Shown here: piece by piece, positions 12,201 to 18,056 of the stretch
Position numbering within the stretch: the first letter of the stretch is position 1
Layout of the letters: each line of letters begins with the position of its first letter
Origin: Pyxidicoccus trucidator
GTDB lineage: Bacteria; Myxococcota; Myxococcia; Myxococcales; Myxococcaceae
DNA: 64,000 bases
NCBI RefSeq assembly: GCF_010894435.1
Contig: NZ_JAAIXZ010000001.1
Location: forward strand, 278,322-342,321
Direction: 5' to 3'
Notes under the pieces: generated by a model
Seen by the model: the letters and a program-made list of their open reading frames with translations, nothing else
Database searches by the model: none
Told to the model about the DNA's origin: nothing
Made by a program: the position numbers and the translations under genes

Positions 12201-13761
12201 CGCGGCGCTGTCGCGCGGCTACCTGGGCGCGCCGCACCTGACGGCCGAGCGCTTCATCCCGGACCCGTTCTCCTCCGAGCCGGGCGCGCGCATGTACCAC
12301 ACGGGAGACCTGGCCCGGCTGCTGCCGGACGGGCGCCTGCGCTTCCTCGGCCGCGCGGACCACCAGGTGAAGATTCGCGGCTTCCGCGTGGAGCTGGCCG
12401 AAATCGAGGCCTGCCTGCGCCAGTTCCCGCTGGTGGAGGAAGCGGTGGTGCTGGCACGCGCCGGTGCCTCCGGACAGCAGCAGCTCCAGGCCTACGTGCA
12501 GGCGCCGCCCGCCACGGTGCGCGTGGACGCCCTGCGCGAGCACGTGGCCGCGCGGCTCCCCTCGTACATGGTGCCCGCCGCGCTCGTCGTCATGGAGGCG
12601 CTGCCCGTCAACGCCAACGGCAAGGTGGACCGGCACGCGCTGCCGGACCCGGAGTCCCTCGCGCCTCCGGCCCCCGCCACGCCCGAGCCCGACAGCGCCG
12701 GGGAGCACCTGGAGACGCCCTTCCGCACCACGCTGGAGATGGCGATGGAGCGCCTGTGGCGCGAGGTGCTGGGCCGCGAGGTGAGCGCTGGCGACGACTT
12801 CTTCCAGGTGGGCGGCGACTCCATCCTCGCCATGCGGCTGCTGGCCCGACTGGAGGAGGAGCTCGGCGTCCCGGTGCCGCTGGCCACCCTGTTCCAGTCC
12901 CCCGTGCTGCGGGAGACGGCGGACGCCGTGCGCGAGCTGCTGGAGGAAGGGCCGCCGCGCTCCAGCGTGGTGTCGCTGTCCGGCAAGGCCACGCCCGCGG
13001 ACGCGCCGCCCATCTTCCTGTTCCACCCGGCCGACGGAGAGCTGCACTACTACCGCTACCTCACCCCGCTGCTGGAGCCCCGGCTGCGCTGCTACGGCGT
13101 GCAGGCGCCGGAGACACTGACGAAGCACACCTACGCCACCTTCGACGAGCGCATCGCCGCCTACGCGAAGGACGTGCGCGCCGTGCAGCCCCAGGGGCCC
13201 TACCGGCTCGCGGGCTACTCGTACGGTGGCTACCCGGCGCTGGGCGTCGCGGCGGCGCTGGAGGCGCAGGGCGAGGAGGTGGAGTTGCTGGCCCTGGTGG
13301 ACGCACTGCCCGCGGCGGAAGGCGCCCGCGCGCCGGAGGACCCGGTGCGAGCCCTGGCCGAGGAGTTCGGCGTGCTGGACGCCGCGCTGGAGGCGGAGCT
13401 GGCCACGCTCGGCGCCGAGGCGCGCTGGGAGAAGGTGACGGCGCTGGGACGCGGGCTGGGGATGATTGCGCCGCACTCCCAGGTCGCCGACCTGCGCCGC
13501 ATCTGGCGCGTGCTGGGCGAGGTGCTGGTGCCGCAGGTCATGGGCTGGAAGGTGCCCACGCTCCGCGCCAAGGTGCTGCTGTTCGCCAGCGCCCCGTCGC
13601 GCGCCCTGAACGGCGAGGCGCTGGGCTGGGAGCGCCACTTGCCCGGCGAGCGGATGGTGGTGGTGCCGCTGGGCGGCTCGCACTTCGGCACGTTGCAGCC
13701 GCCGTGCGTGGAGACGCTGGCGTCCCGGCTGCTCGCGACGCTGGACGGGACGGAAGGCTGA
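1..13761 (+). CDS. Nonribosomal peptide synthetase, PCP-(C-A-PCP)x4-TE, 5' end outside window
   Basis: The frame is open from base 1, so the gene starts upstream; 4586 residues are visible. Order read from motifs: PCP1 (Ser 52-54, partial); C1 (HHLVVDG 607-627); A1 (about 1600-3090); PCP2 (Ser 3250-3252); C2 (HHLVGDA 3814-3834); A2 (about 4800-6240); PCP3 (Ser 6397-6399); C3 (HHLVVDG 6949-6969); A3 (about 7900-9420); PCP4 (Ser 9577-9579); C4 (SHLVNDG 10147-10167); A4 (about 11150-12640); PCP5 (GGDS, Ser 12820-12822); thioesterase (GYSYGG Ser 13219-13221, His 13681-13683). Every A domain has the SGSTGxPKG loop, YGP[AT]E, TGD and a GK[LV]DR-type Lys. Aligned by eye to GrsA PheA, the pocket codes are DIWELIADTK, DIEIVGTINK, DLTKVGEVGK and DAESAGVITK. 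The third matches the Asp/Asn type; I leave the others unassigned. No epimerase or in-line methyltransferase is seen. It should add four residues and release the chain by hydrolysis or cyclisation. Confidence 0.97.
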   Translation, partial: GLERVEREASFFHLGGHSLSATRLVARVRQSFGVQLPLAAFFSSPTVAGLARQLASLQAASAELPEPTPLPADAPLVLSPAQERLWFIHQLQPDSGAYHIPQAAELRGAVDTRALDSALRWLLERHPVLRTTVSSLQGQPHAALAPVPSQVLHVEGAAAQPGWIAQRLHQESWRPFSLERGPLYRFLLLRTGEERHVLLAVFHHLVVDGLSLDIVLRELGEAYAAFRQEQPPTAAPVPLHYADVAAWQRSEAVHARDEAQLTYWKRQLTGAPELLQLPTDKPRPAVLTHQGDNTGLHALSPALASAVRAFCREHSATPFMVLYAAFSALLYRYSRQDDFCVGTPVSGRTHPATEGVVGLLANTVPLRTRVDTATSFASLVAQVRGTTLEALAHQDVPFERLVQALGVERSLSHSPVFQVMFDLHRPQSSLAGAFAALQAQPVAVDLRASPFDLALSVLEGADGFEVFLRYSGELFESATARRLLEHYPRLLAEAVAAPHTPVSRLSLLSADERARVLREARPPTHDFDLRTCLPERISAHARQSPERVALASSDVRWTYSELEAWTNRAARRLVAQGVKPESVVAVLGRRSEATVRALLSLHKVGAAYLPLDAQLPPARLGTLLAESRAPFILALDSEESPLSEVLSQLPETTRPRVLSLSTEDLAAESAEPVTARATPATLAYVLFTSGSTGTPKGVMVDHRGMLNHLLGMQRGLEMGPEDVLAQTAPLSFDISIWQMLGALAAGGTTHVVEDDVVREPPRLAAALRDAGATVVELVPSLLQALLEDPVEAPLPALRHMLTIGEALPPATCRDWFERYPRVPLVNAYGPAECADTATLHRMHAPPSGAGTPIGTPKANMEVYVLDDALQPVPPGVPGELYIGGTGVGRGYVGRPDLTAERFVPHPFSAEPGARLYRTGDRGQWNEDGTLGFLGRVDFQVKVRGMRVELGEVEAALASLPGVRSAAVTVQRRGPGDSWLVAWVVPAASDVSTESLQHALARVLPAYMVPSRWVLRPSLPLTSTGKLDRKALASLHLDDTYNDAPSAGGPARGPVEELLAQLFGQVLGLERVEREASFFHLGGHSLSATRLVARVRQSFGVQLPLAAFFSSPTVAGLARQLASLQAASAELPEPTPLPADAPLVLSPAQERLWFIHQLQPDSGAYSVGQAAEWNGPADLEALDAAARWLLDRHPVLRTTVSSVHGQPHVALAPVPSRVLHVETVAEGPDAPVLLARRITETSQRPFPLEHGPLYRFLLLKAGGERHVLLVAFHHLVGDALSAGLLLRELGEAYAAFHQGQSPALPPVHLHSADVAAWQRSEPVLARDEAQLEYWKRQLAGAPELLQLPTDKPRPAVLTHQGDNTGYHPLPRALSEDLRAFCRQHQVTPYMVLYAAFSALLYRYSRQDDFCVGTPVSGRTHPATEGVVGLLANTVPLRTRVDAATSFASLLAQVRSTSLDALAHQDVPFERLVQALGVERGPGHAPLVQVMFDLHRTELSAASGFHALGARRVPIETWTCEVDLFLTAIEVGDGFEVYFQYSTDLFAPGTVERLRNHYIRLLEHAVASPRTSVGELSLLSPAEREQVLHAFNATERPFDAEATIVSLLEAQVASTPDAPAVVAPEGTLTFRELHARASRLAAHLAAAGAGPEAVVGLCLERSLDAVVSLLAIFFSGAGCLPLEASHPPARRAALLRQARARLVVSRPSLFEGVEPGVPLVTPDVRGEVAPLPAPRPPRAEHLAYLLYTSGSTGEPKGVELTHRNVVHCFAAFDTYYATRPGDCWASSGSLSFDIHLEELLFSITRGARTVLREVGPLGLGRDILRHGITHVVITPSSLATALEEPGAPESFRALKVLVTGGEVLPDSLVQQLALTDTRLVNTYGPTETSINVAAEVTLADRPVRLGRPLDRCRVYVLDPLGEPVPPGVPGELFIGGTCLGRGYRDRPDLTSDRFVPDPFSGDTGGRLYRTGDRVRWFGDGTLGFLGRTDFQVKVRGVRVELEEVEAALLRQPGVRQAAVVVRGSQRDARLESFLVLEDGAAGSVERLRELLGRSLPDALVPSRFFVLPALPHTTSGKVDRQALAALPVPAPESAPSSGERPRGPVEELLAQLFCQVLGVPQVRREDDFFHLGGHSLAATRLVARARQAFDVELPLRAFFSEPTVAGLARELEARRGTSTGLPAPTPRPEDAALALSPTQERLWFIHQLHPGTSAYHLAESVELEGALDASALEHALRWLVERHAVLRLAVPSRDGKPAPVVLPVPASVLEVEVAASPEEAGAWARDVVHHPFDLEHGPLHRFRVLRTAPERHVLLLAFHHLVVDGLALEVLLRELGVAYAAFRQGLAPTLPPARLSHADVATWLHGEPVRARDEAQLAYWKQQLAGVPGLLRLPTDRPRPAAPLLSGATTADHPLPASTVQALNAFCRKHQVTPYMVLLSAFSALLHRYTGQQDFCVGTPVSGRTHPALEGVVGLLLNTVALRTRVAPDASFAELVAGVRATVLEALAHQDVPLDRIVQALGVERAAGHPPLFQVMFDLVRPERTLVESFPDLRARPLRTELLTSPFDLSLWVADSGDGHALALRYGTELFDAGSAERLLGHYVRLLQHALDAPSTPVSALEVLPDAERQHLLVEWNDTRADFPHESTVHALFEAQARRTPDALAVSYDGTRLTFGQLEARANQLARHLRGLGVRRQVLVGLCLRRSVDMVVALLGVLKAGGAYVPLDASHPASRLAFLIEDTGAPVLLTEEALADTLPASHALVLSLDTEWAHTAGRESEAPLEPEATASDLAYLIYTSGSTGLPKGVMVEHRGVVNYLDWARRAYAVDEGSGAPVHSSLAFDLTVTSLLLPLVTGQPVELVPEQEGVDGLAATLRAGADFSLVKLTPSHLRLLAEQLTPSERAGRTRAFVVGGEALTSQAVEAWRRHAPGTRVINEYGPTETVVGCCVYTVDGETPVGSTVPIGRPIANTRLYVLDAHLRPVPAGAPGELFIGGVGVARGYWRRPALTAERFVPDPFSSEPGARMYRTGDRVRLRPSDELEYLGRTDFQVKVRGHRVEPGEVEAALCELPGVSAAVVVLRDDGPAGPRLVAYVEGEGQRPDPAALRGALAQRLPAHLVPSVLVALDALPLTPNGKVDRDALPAPEEALSGTTGDDFVPPSTPTQEALAALWCELLGVRRVGARDDFFELGGHSLLSVQLSSRVRERLGVELPVAALFATPTLEALAARIDASPRLSTPTVPVVTARPERIPASLVQERLWYAMQLPEAPPFVVVAALMLEGPLDGARMEAAMEAVLERNATLRTTFGLEEGALVAREHPVTRPVLVRTDLSSLPADEALTAARAIATRHDREHFDIARGPLYRFELARLDAPGTRHVLVASMSHLVNDGIGMGAFLEEVAAAWDAAGTARLAASKDPRTPLLPPAPLAYADFALWQRRPEHLREVDASVETWKQALAHAPAVLDLPLDFPRRAPALNANMRPEPLTLGPDAMSALQALARSEGVSTFTAALALVQLWLHRLSAQPHVVVASPFSGRVLPGTERQVGYFANVLPLCTEVAGAPSFRALLRRTWDVVGHATAHQEVPFKRIADAAQPDAARTAPPLAQALLLLDSPASFGLSGLRASYLDGESIFPAYDVVVHLIERPEGGTLGFLATDGALFTAATSRRMARAFEQLFTEAVRAPDSSPARLPLLSTEQRAQVLASLSGGPQSVPAGACIHTLFEAQVRRAPHAPAVAHGDSTWSYAELNARANLLAAHLLAQGLRPEERVGVIMEPSNQGMAALLGILKAGGAYVPLDAGWPEPRKLAVLERSGVRRLWVDAEALSAHFDLVPVVEVPPSPEHVAEDLRPGPRAVADSQLAYIVFTSGSTGEPKGVMVEHRSVVNHNVALAARFGLRPGDRMLQFAPLSFDAAAEDLYPPLVVGATVVMRSGLVPAHVMTPYLEETGITLISLPPTYIEEWIRQMESHGQRVPARLRLLAPGGDVLKRETFEAWVRVGGGHAPWLNVYGPTECTITSATCDIPGAEGLGTDATFPIGRPIPRVHVHLLDAHMEPVLPGLPGGVYIGGAALSRGYLGAPHLTAERFIPDPFSSEPGARMYHTGDLARLLPDGRLRFLGRADHQVKIRGFRVELAEIEACLRQFPLVEEAVVLARAGASGQQQLQAYVQAPPATVRVDALREHVAARLPSYMVPAALVVMEALPVNANGKVDRHALPDPESLAPPAPATPEPDSAGEHLETPFRTTLEMAMERLWREVLGREVSAGDDFFQVGGDSILAMRLLARLEEELGVPVPLATLFQSPVLRETADAVRELLEEGPPRSSVVSLSGKATPADAPPIFLFHPADGELHYYRYLTPLLEPRLRCYGVQAPETLTKHTYATFDERIAAYAKDVRAVQPQGPYRLAGYSYGGYPALGVAAALEAQGEEVELLALVDALPAAEGARAPEDPVRALAEEFGVLDAALEAELATLGAEARWEKVTALGRGLGMIAPHSQVADLRRIWRVLGEVLVPQVMGWKVPTLRAKVLLFASAPSRALNGEALGWERHLPGERMVVVPLGGSHFGTLQPPCVETLASRLLATLDGTEG
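3199..3492 (+). repeat. Copy 2 of near-identical PCP/C-junction repeat in the NRPS
   Basis: Partner of 1-294, with an offset of 3198 bp, close to one C-A-PCP module. It ends sharply at the codons for SGAY, after which the two C domains diverge. Shorter near-identical blocks recur further into C1 and C2, for example around 815-890 with 4025-4090 and 955-1110 with 4165-4320, giving a mosaic pattern. Confidence 0.85.
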
Positions 13762-13783
13762 GGGCCGCGGAGGTCCGCGGCCC
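13762..13783. terminator. Hairpin between convergent NRPS and LolA-like gene
   Basis: Perfect inverted repeat GGGCCGCGGA-GG-TCCGCGGCCC begins directly after the NRPS stop codon and lies before the convergent gene that ends at 13808. The GC-rich stem is strong, but no T-tract follows, so it may act as a bidirectional hairpin terminator or only protect transcript 3' ends. Confidence 0.6.
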
Positions 13784-13807
13784 GGTGAGTCCGAGAGCTC
13801 CGGGGGC

Positions 13808-14590
13808 TTAGCGCCGCCGGGCCTCCAGCCACGCCTTGGTGAAGATGTTGGCGTCCAGCGGCGCCAGCGTCACCTCGTCGTAGCGCACCAGCATCTGCGT
13901 GCCTTCCTCCTCCTCCGTCTCCAGCACTTCCTTGAAGTGGAGCACCATGGCCCCGGAGGCCGGGTCCTTGATGCGCTGGTAGCTGCGGACGATGTCGGTG
14001 CGCAGCGTGCGGCCGGAGGCCGTGTAGCCCACCCGCTTCACGATGTTGTTCTGCGGGTCCACCCACAGGCGCATCAGCGGGAAGGTCACCATGGTGTTCC
14101 TCGCCGTCAGCAACAGCTTGCGGTAGGCCACGCCGCTGACAGTGTCGTTGCCCTCGTCCACGGCGGAGTAGTCCTCCGCCAGCCGGGAGCGGTCGAAGTC
14201 CGCCTCACAGGTGAAGGTGTTGAGCAGGTTCGTGCGCTGGGTGTTGCGCCGCCACGAGCCGGTGGTCGGGTCGTAGTCCCACAGGTTGCGGCCGATGCGC
14301 AGCGTGCCCATGCCGGCCAGGTGCCTCGGCTGGGTGGACAGGAAGAGCAGGTCATTCGCCTTCTCGCGGCGGTAGACGTGGACCTCCAGCGCGCGCTTCG
14401 CGCCGTCCTTGCGCGTCTCGAAGAGCCGGATGACGCCCTTGTAGTCGCTGGTGAAGGACATCTTCTTGTCGATGTGGCTCAGCAGCGCATCCGGAGCCAG
14501 CCGCTTCTCCTCTTGCGCCGCGGCCAGGGCGGGCAGCAGCAGGACGCAGCCAAGCAGCAGGGCGGACAGCCGGGGGCGTGCGTTCATCAC
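13808..14590 (-). CDS. Outer-membrane lipoprotein-sorting (LolA-like) periplasmic protein
   Basis: 260 residues with a Sec signal peptide (Arg near the N-terminus, Leu/Ala-rich core, cleavage near ALAAAQ at about 26). The body resembles the LolA-like family usually annotated outer membrane lipoprotein-sorting protein: repeated beta strands including LWDYDP and RLWVDPQNNIVKRVGY. Such proteins carry lipidated or hydrophobic cargo across the periplasm and are often encoded beside FtsX/LolE-type permeases, as here. Its ATG overlaps the upstream permease stop (ATGA), so the two are translationally coupled. Family assignment is from sequence style; the cargo is unknown. Its position beside the NRPS suggests a possible role in moving a lipopeptide, which is inference. 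Confidence 0.8.
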   Translation of the reverse strand: MMNARPRLSALLLGCVLLLPALAAAQEEKRLAPDALLSHIDKKMSFTSDYKGVIRLFETRKDGAKRALEVHVYRREKANDLLFLSTQPRHLAGMGTLRIGRNLWDYDPTTGSWRRNTQRTNLLNTFTCEADFDRSRLAEDYSAVDEGNDTVSGVAYRKLLLTARNTMVTFPLMRLWVDPQNNIVKRVGYTASGRTLRTDIVRSYQRIKDPASGAMVLHFKEVLETEEEEGTQMLVRYDEVTLAPLDANIFTKAWLEARRR

Positions 14591-15885
14591 AGGGACTCCA
14601 TGGCGGAACGGGGTGGAAGGGAAGCAGCCCGGAAGGCGGGCACCAGCGAGGCCAGGCCCGCGCCCAGCGTCACGAGCACCACCGACGCCACCGCATGCGG
14701 CAGGGCCGGCGCCAGCGGCAGCGTGCCGCTGAAGAACAGGGTGGAGAGCGCGTCTGGCAGCGGCAGCACGTCGCGGAGCAGCACGCCCAGCCCCGCCGCC
14801 GCGCAGGCGCCCGCCACCGAGGCCACCAGCCCCAGGAAGAGCCCCTCCAGCACGAAGGCGACCACCAGCGCCCGGCGGTGCATGCCCATGGCGCGCAGCG
14901 TGCCAATCTCCCGCGTCCGCTCCCGCACCGCCACGCTCAGCGAGACGAACAGGCCCACCACCACCACCGCGAACACCACGCCGCCCACCAGCACCAGCAG
15001 CAGCCCCAGTCCCTGGTCGACGAAGTCGAGGAAGGCCGCCTCGTCCTCCCAGGTGCTCACGTCCAGCCGCTGGCCGGCCCAGCCCTCGCGCAGCAGCGGC
15101 GACAGCTTGTCGCCGTAGGCCTCGTGCGCGGCGGGAAGCACCTCGAAGCCCGCCTTCCGGAGCGCGCCACGCAGCTCGCCCGCCAGTGGCTCCAGGTCGT
15201 CGATGCCGTCACAGGTGAGCTGGAGCACGCTGGCCGCGTCGGGCCGGAAGCCGTACAGCTCGCGCAGCGTGGCGTTGGAGACGAGCAACCCGGCGGACTC
15301 GCCCAGCACTCCGGCGCGCTCCAGCACGGCCACCACCTCCAGGTCCACCGCGTTCCGCTTGCCGCCCGGCATCTGCACGAAGAGCGTGGCGAGCTCCCCC
15401 ACCTCCACCTGGAGCCGCTCCGCCAGGGACGTGGAGAGCGCCACCGTGCGCGGCGCCTCCAGCCCCTCCAGCCGGCCCGCGCGCGGGCGGAAGAGGGACA
15501 GCGAGTCGCGCTCACGCGCCACGTCCAGGCTCATGAGATAGGAGCGCACCCGGTGCCGGCCCGCGCCCGCGGTGGCCGAGCCACGGCCCCGCTCACGCAC
15601 CTGGCAGTCCGCGGGCACGTGCGGCTGGAGGGCGGAGCGCACGCGCGCGGTATCGCCCACCACCGGAAAGAGGGAGTCGGGGTTCTCCTTGAAGTAGCCA
15701 CCCACGTTGAGGTCGCCGCTGAGGTACGTGCGCACGGCCTCGCGCTGCGCCGCGGCCACGCCGGCCTTCAGGGACATCACCCCCACCAGCACCGCGCTGG
15801 CGCCGGCCAACACCACCAGCAGCAGGAGCCCCCGCTCGCGGTGGGCCAGGAGGTTGCGCAGGGCAATCTGGAAGAGCGCGCGCAT
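14587..15885 (-). CDS. FtsX/LolE-family ABC transporter permease
   Basis: 432 residues. An N-terminal membrane segment (about 15-40) is followed by a large periplasmic MacB-PCD-like domain (about 45-270) and three C-terminal membrane segments (about 280-420). The stretch RERTREIGTLRAMGMHRRAL is the typical cytoplasmic coupling region of FtsX/LolC/LolE permeases. It begins five bases after the stop of the larger permease and overlaps the LolA-like gene by four bases, so all three form an operon. The family works with a LolD/MacB-type ATPase to extract or transfer envelope molecules. No such ATPase gene is adjacent. Confidence 0.88.
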   Translation of the reverse strand: MRALFQIALRNLLAHRERGLLLLVVLAGASAVLVGVMSLKAGVAAAQREAVRTYLSGDLNVGGYFKENPDSLFPVVGDTARVRSALQPHVPADCQVRERGRGSATAGAGRHRVRSYLMSLDVARERDSLSLFRPRAGRLEGLEAPRTVALSTSLAERLQVEVGELATLFVQMPGGKRNAVDLEVVAVLERAGVLGESAGLLVSNATLRELYGFRPDAASVLQLTCDGIDDLEPLAGELRGALRKAGFEVLPAAHEAYGDKLSPLLREGWAGQRLDVSTWEDEAAFLDFVDQGLGLLLVLVGGVVFAVVVVGLFVSLSVAVRERTREIGTLRAMGMHRRALVVAFVLEGLFLGLVASVAGACAAAGLGVLLRDVLPLPDALSTLFFSGTLPLAPALPHAVASVVLVTLGAGLASLVPAFRAASLPPRSAMESL

Positions 15886-15890
15886 GTCGT

Positions 15891-17936
15891 TCAGCCCTCA
15901 CCCTTGCGCATCGCCGCCACCGGCGCCACCGCGCTGCCGCGCCAGGCGGGCACCAGCGCCGCCACCACCACCACCAGCGTCACTCCGAGCACCACCACCC
16001 CGGTGCCTCCCAGCGCCAGCTCCGGACGCAGCACCGGCCCTCCCAGGAAGAACTGCAGCGAGCCATCCTCCACGGCCACCCCGTCACCCATGCCCAGCCG
16101 CAGCAGCGAGGCGCCCAGCACCGCGCCCAGCAGGCTGCCCGTACCGCCCAGCAGCAGCCCCTCCAGCAGCAGGGAGACGAACACCTCGCGGCGCTGCATG
16201 CCCACCGCCCGCAGCGTGCCCACCTCCGCCACCCGCTCGCGCGCCAGCAGCAGCAGCGTGCCGGCGGCGACGAGCGCCACGAAGGAGGACAGCAGCAGCG
16301 CGAACAGCAGCAGCACCGCCTGCGCCATTCCCACCAGCCCGCCCAGCAGTCCGCCCGCCTCCTGCCACCCCACGGTGGCCAGGGCCGCGCCACCCGGGAG
16401 CGCGGAGATGCGGGCGGCGAGGTCCTCGGGCGCCACGTCGGGCGCCAGCACCACCGCGGCCTGGGACACGCCGCCTCCGGTGAGCTCGCCCTCGGTGAAG
16501 GTGTCCGGCAGGGCCACCGCCTGCTCGAACTGGGGCGCGCCGCCGTGCTCCGTGCCCGCCTCCGCGTCGACGATGGCCGGGGGCTGGAACTCGTCCAGCG
16601 AGGCGCGCGGCCCCTCGGCGTCCTTGCCCATGCCGAACGACTCGAGCAACTGTCGCGCCTCCGCCTTCTGGGCCTCCGTGGGCCGGCCGGACAGGTGGCG
16701 CGCGGAGACCAGGTCCACGACGCTCATCATGTTGACGCGGCCGTCATCCCCGCCGAGCCCCTTGAAGCGGAAGGTGCCCCACAGGCGCACCGGCACCACG
16801 GCGCCCTGCTCCAGCGGCGTGCGCAGCGCGAGCGTGTCCCCGGGCATCAGCCGGTACAGGGGCAGGTGCGGCACCAGCTCGCCCTGGAACTGGGCGTAGC
16901 GGGCGTCGAAGTTGGCGTCATCCATCTTCAGGAAGCGGGACAGCAGCGCCTCCAGCTCTCCCGTCTCGCCCAGCGCCCGCGCCAGCGCGGCCTGGAGCGC
17001 CGTGGCGCGCTCCACGTCCAGCCGCGCCACCAGGTCCGGCACCTCCGCGACGTTGCGCTCCACCAGGGTGCGCAGCCCCTCGTCCTCGGCCAGGGTGGCG
17101 CCCTTCTGGCGCTCGCGGCGCAGCTCGTCCAGGCGCGTGGCGATGCGCAGCTTGAAGTTCTCCTCGTAGGTGGCGTGCCCCATGACGAGGCCCCGCGTGC
17201 CCGGCGGAGGAAGCTGCCCCGTGACGAGCTCGAAGCGGGGGAAGGCCCGGGCGAAGCGCGCCACGTCCGTCCCCAGGTAGTCCACGGCCAGCTCCTCGCC
17301 CTCTCCAGCCTGCCGCGCCACGCGGTTCTCCAGCACCTCCAGCACGCCCATGGGGTCCTGCGGGAAGCGCTCCCAGAAGGCGGGCGTGGCGGCCTCGCGC
17401 AGCACGACCAGGTCGTCCGCGAAGGCGGGCTCTTCCGCGAAGGCCTCACTGCGCCGGTCCACATCCCGGGCCGCACGCTGGAGCGTCAACCGCAGGTCCT
17501 CGCCCAACCGCCGCAGCCGCGCATCGCGTGCCTCGGAGGCGGGCTCGCGGGCCACGCCGCGCAGCACGGCCAGCTTCTCGTCCAGGGCGTTGCCCCGGAA
17601 GGTGGCGCCCATGCCCAGCTCCAGCGGCACCACCTCCTTCACGCCGGGCAGCGCGCGAAGCTGGGACTCGACGGTGGGGTAGTCCGGAATGGGCACCAGC
17701 TCCGGGACGCCTCCGGGCCCGACCACCACCAGCGGCACGCCCGGGGAGGCGGCGGCGTAGACCTGGAGGTCGCCGGCGCCGCTCTCGATGAGGCTGCGCC
17801 GCGTGCCCTCATGGATGCTGCGGACCAGGGACACGCCCGGGGTGAGCAGCGCCGCCGCTCCGGCCGCGAGCAGCCCCACCACCCAGCTGCGGGGACGGGC
17901 CAGCACACTCTGTACGGTGAGCCACCACAGCGTCAC
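15891..17936 (-). CDS. Large FtsX/LolE-family ABC transporter permease
   Basis: 681 residues: one N-terminal membrane segment (about 18-40), a very long extracytoplasmic region of roughly 450 residues, and three C-terminal membrane helices (about 540-670). The conserved loop ARERVAEVGTLRAVGMQRRE marks the FtsX fold. It is longer than typical LolC/E (about 400 residues) because of the expanded periplasmic part. First gene of the permease-permease-LolA-like operon, 120 bp downstream of the acyl-AMP ligase gene on the same strand, so co-transcription with that gene is possible. It may form a heterodimer with the 432-aa permease. Substrate unknown. Confidence 0.85.
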   Translation of the reverse strand: MTLWWLTVQSVLARPRSWVVGLLAAGAAALLTPGVSLVRSIHEGTRRSLIESGAGDLQVYAAASPGVPLVVVGPGGVPELVPIPDYPTVESQLRALPGVKEVVPLELGMGATFRGNALDEKLAVLRGVAREPASEARDARLRRLGEDLRLTLQRAARDVDRRSEAFAEEPAFADDLVVLREAATPAFWERFPQDPMGVLEVLENRVARQAGEGEELAVDYLGTDVARFARAFPRFELVTGQLPPPGTRGLVMGHATYEENFKLRIATRLDELRRERQKGATLAEDEGLRTLVERNVAEVPDLVARLDVERATALQAALARALGETGELEALLSRFLKMDDANFDARYAQFQGELVPHLPLYRLMPGDTLALRTPLEQGAVVPVRLWGTFRFKGLGGDDGRVNMMSVVDLVSARHLSGRPTEAQKAEARQLLESFGMGKDAEGPRASLDEFQPPAIVDAEAGTEHGGAPQFEQAVALPDTFTEGELTGGGVSQAAVVLAPDVAPEDLAARISALPGGAALATVGWQEAGGLLGGLVGMAQAVLLLFALLLSSFVALVAAGTLLLLARERVAEVGTLRAVGMQRREVFVSLLLEGLLLGGTGSLLGAVLGASLLRLGMGDGVAVEDGSLQFFLGGPVLRPELALGGTGVVVLGVTLVVVVAALVPAWRGSAVAPVAAMRKGEG

Positions 17937-18056
17937 GAGGGCTCCTCACTTCGTTGCCGCCACCGGGAGGGGGGAGCCCGGAGGTACGGGGGCCTCTGCC
18001 CCGCGCGGGGACGGTACACCGGAGGACGCGGGCGGACCACCCTGGCCCCGCCCCGC

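Noticed and set aside
8275..13683. Very long open frame on the minus strand opposite the NRPS
   Set aside because: It is antisense to a fully motif-supported NRPS region. Such shadows are common in GC-rich DNA, and its translation is His/Arg/Gly-rich without domains.
17999..18010. CCCCGCGCGGGG palindrome upstream of the large permease gene
   Set aside because: A 12-bp GC-only palindrome is expected by chance in this DNA, has no loop for a terminator, and nothing else marks it as a binding site.
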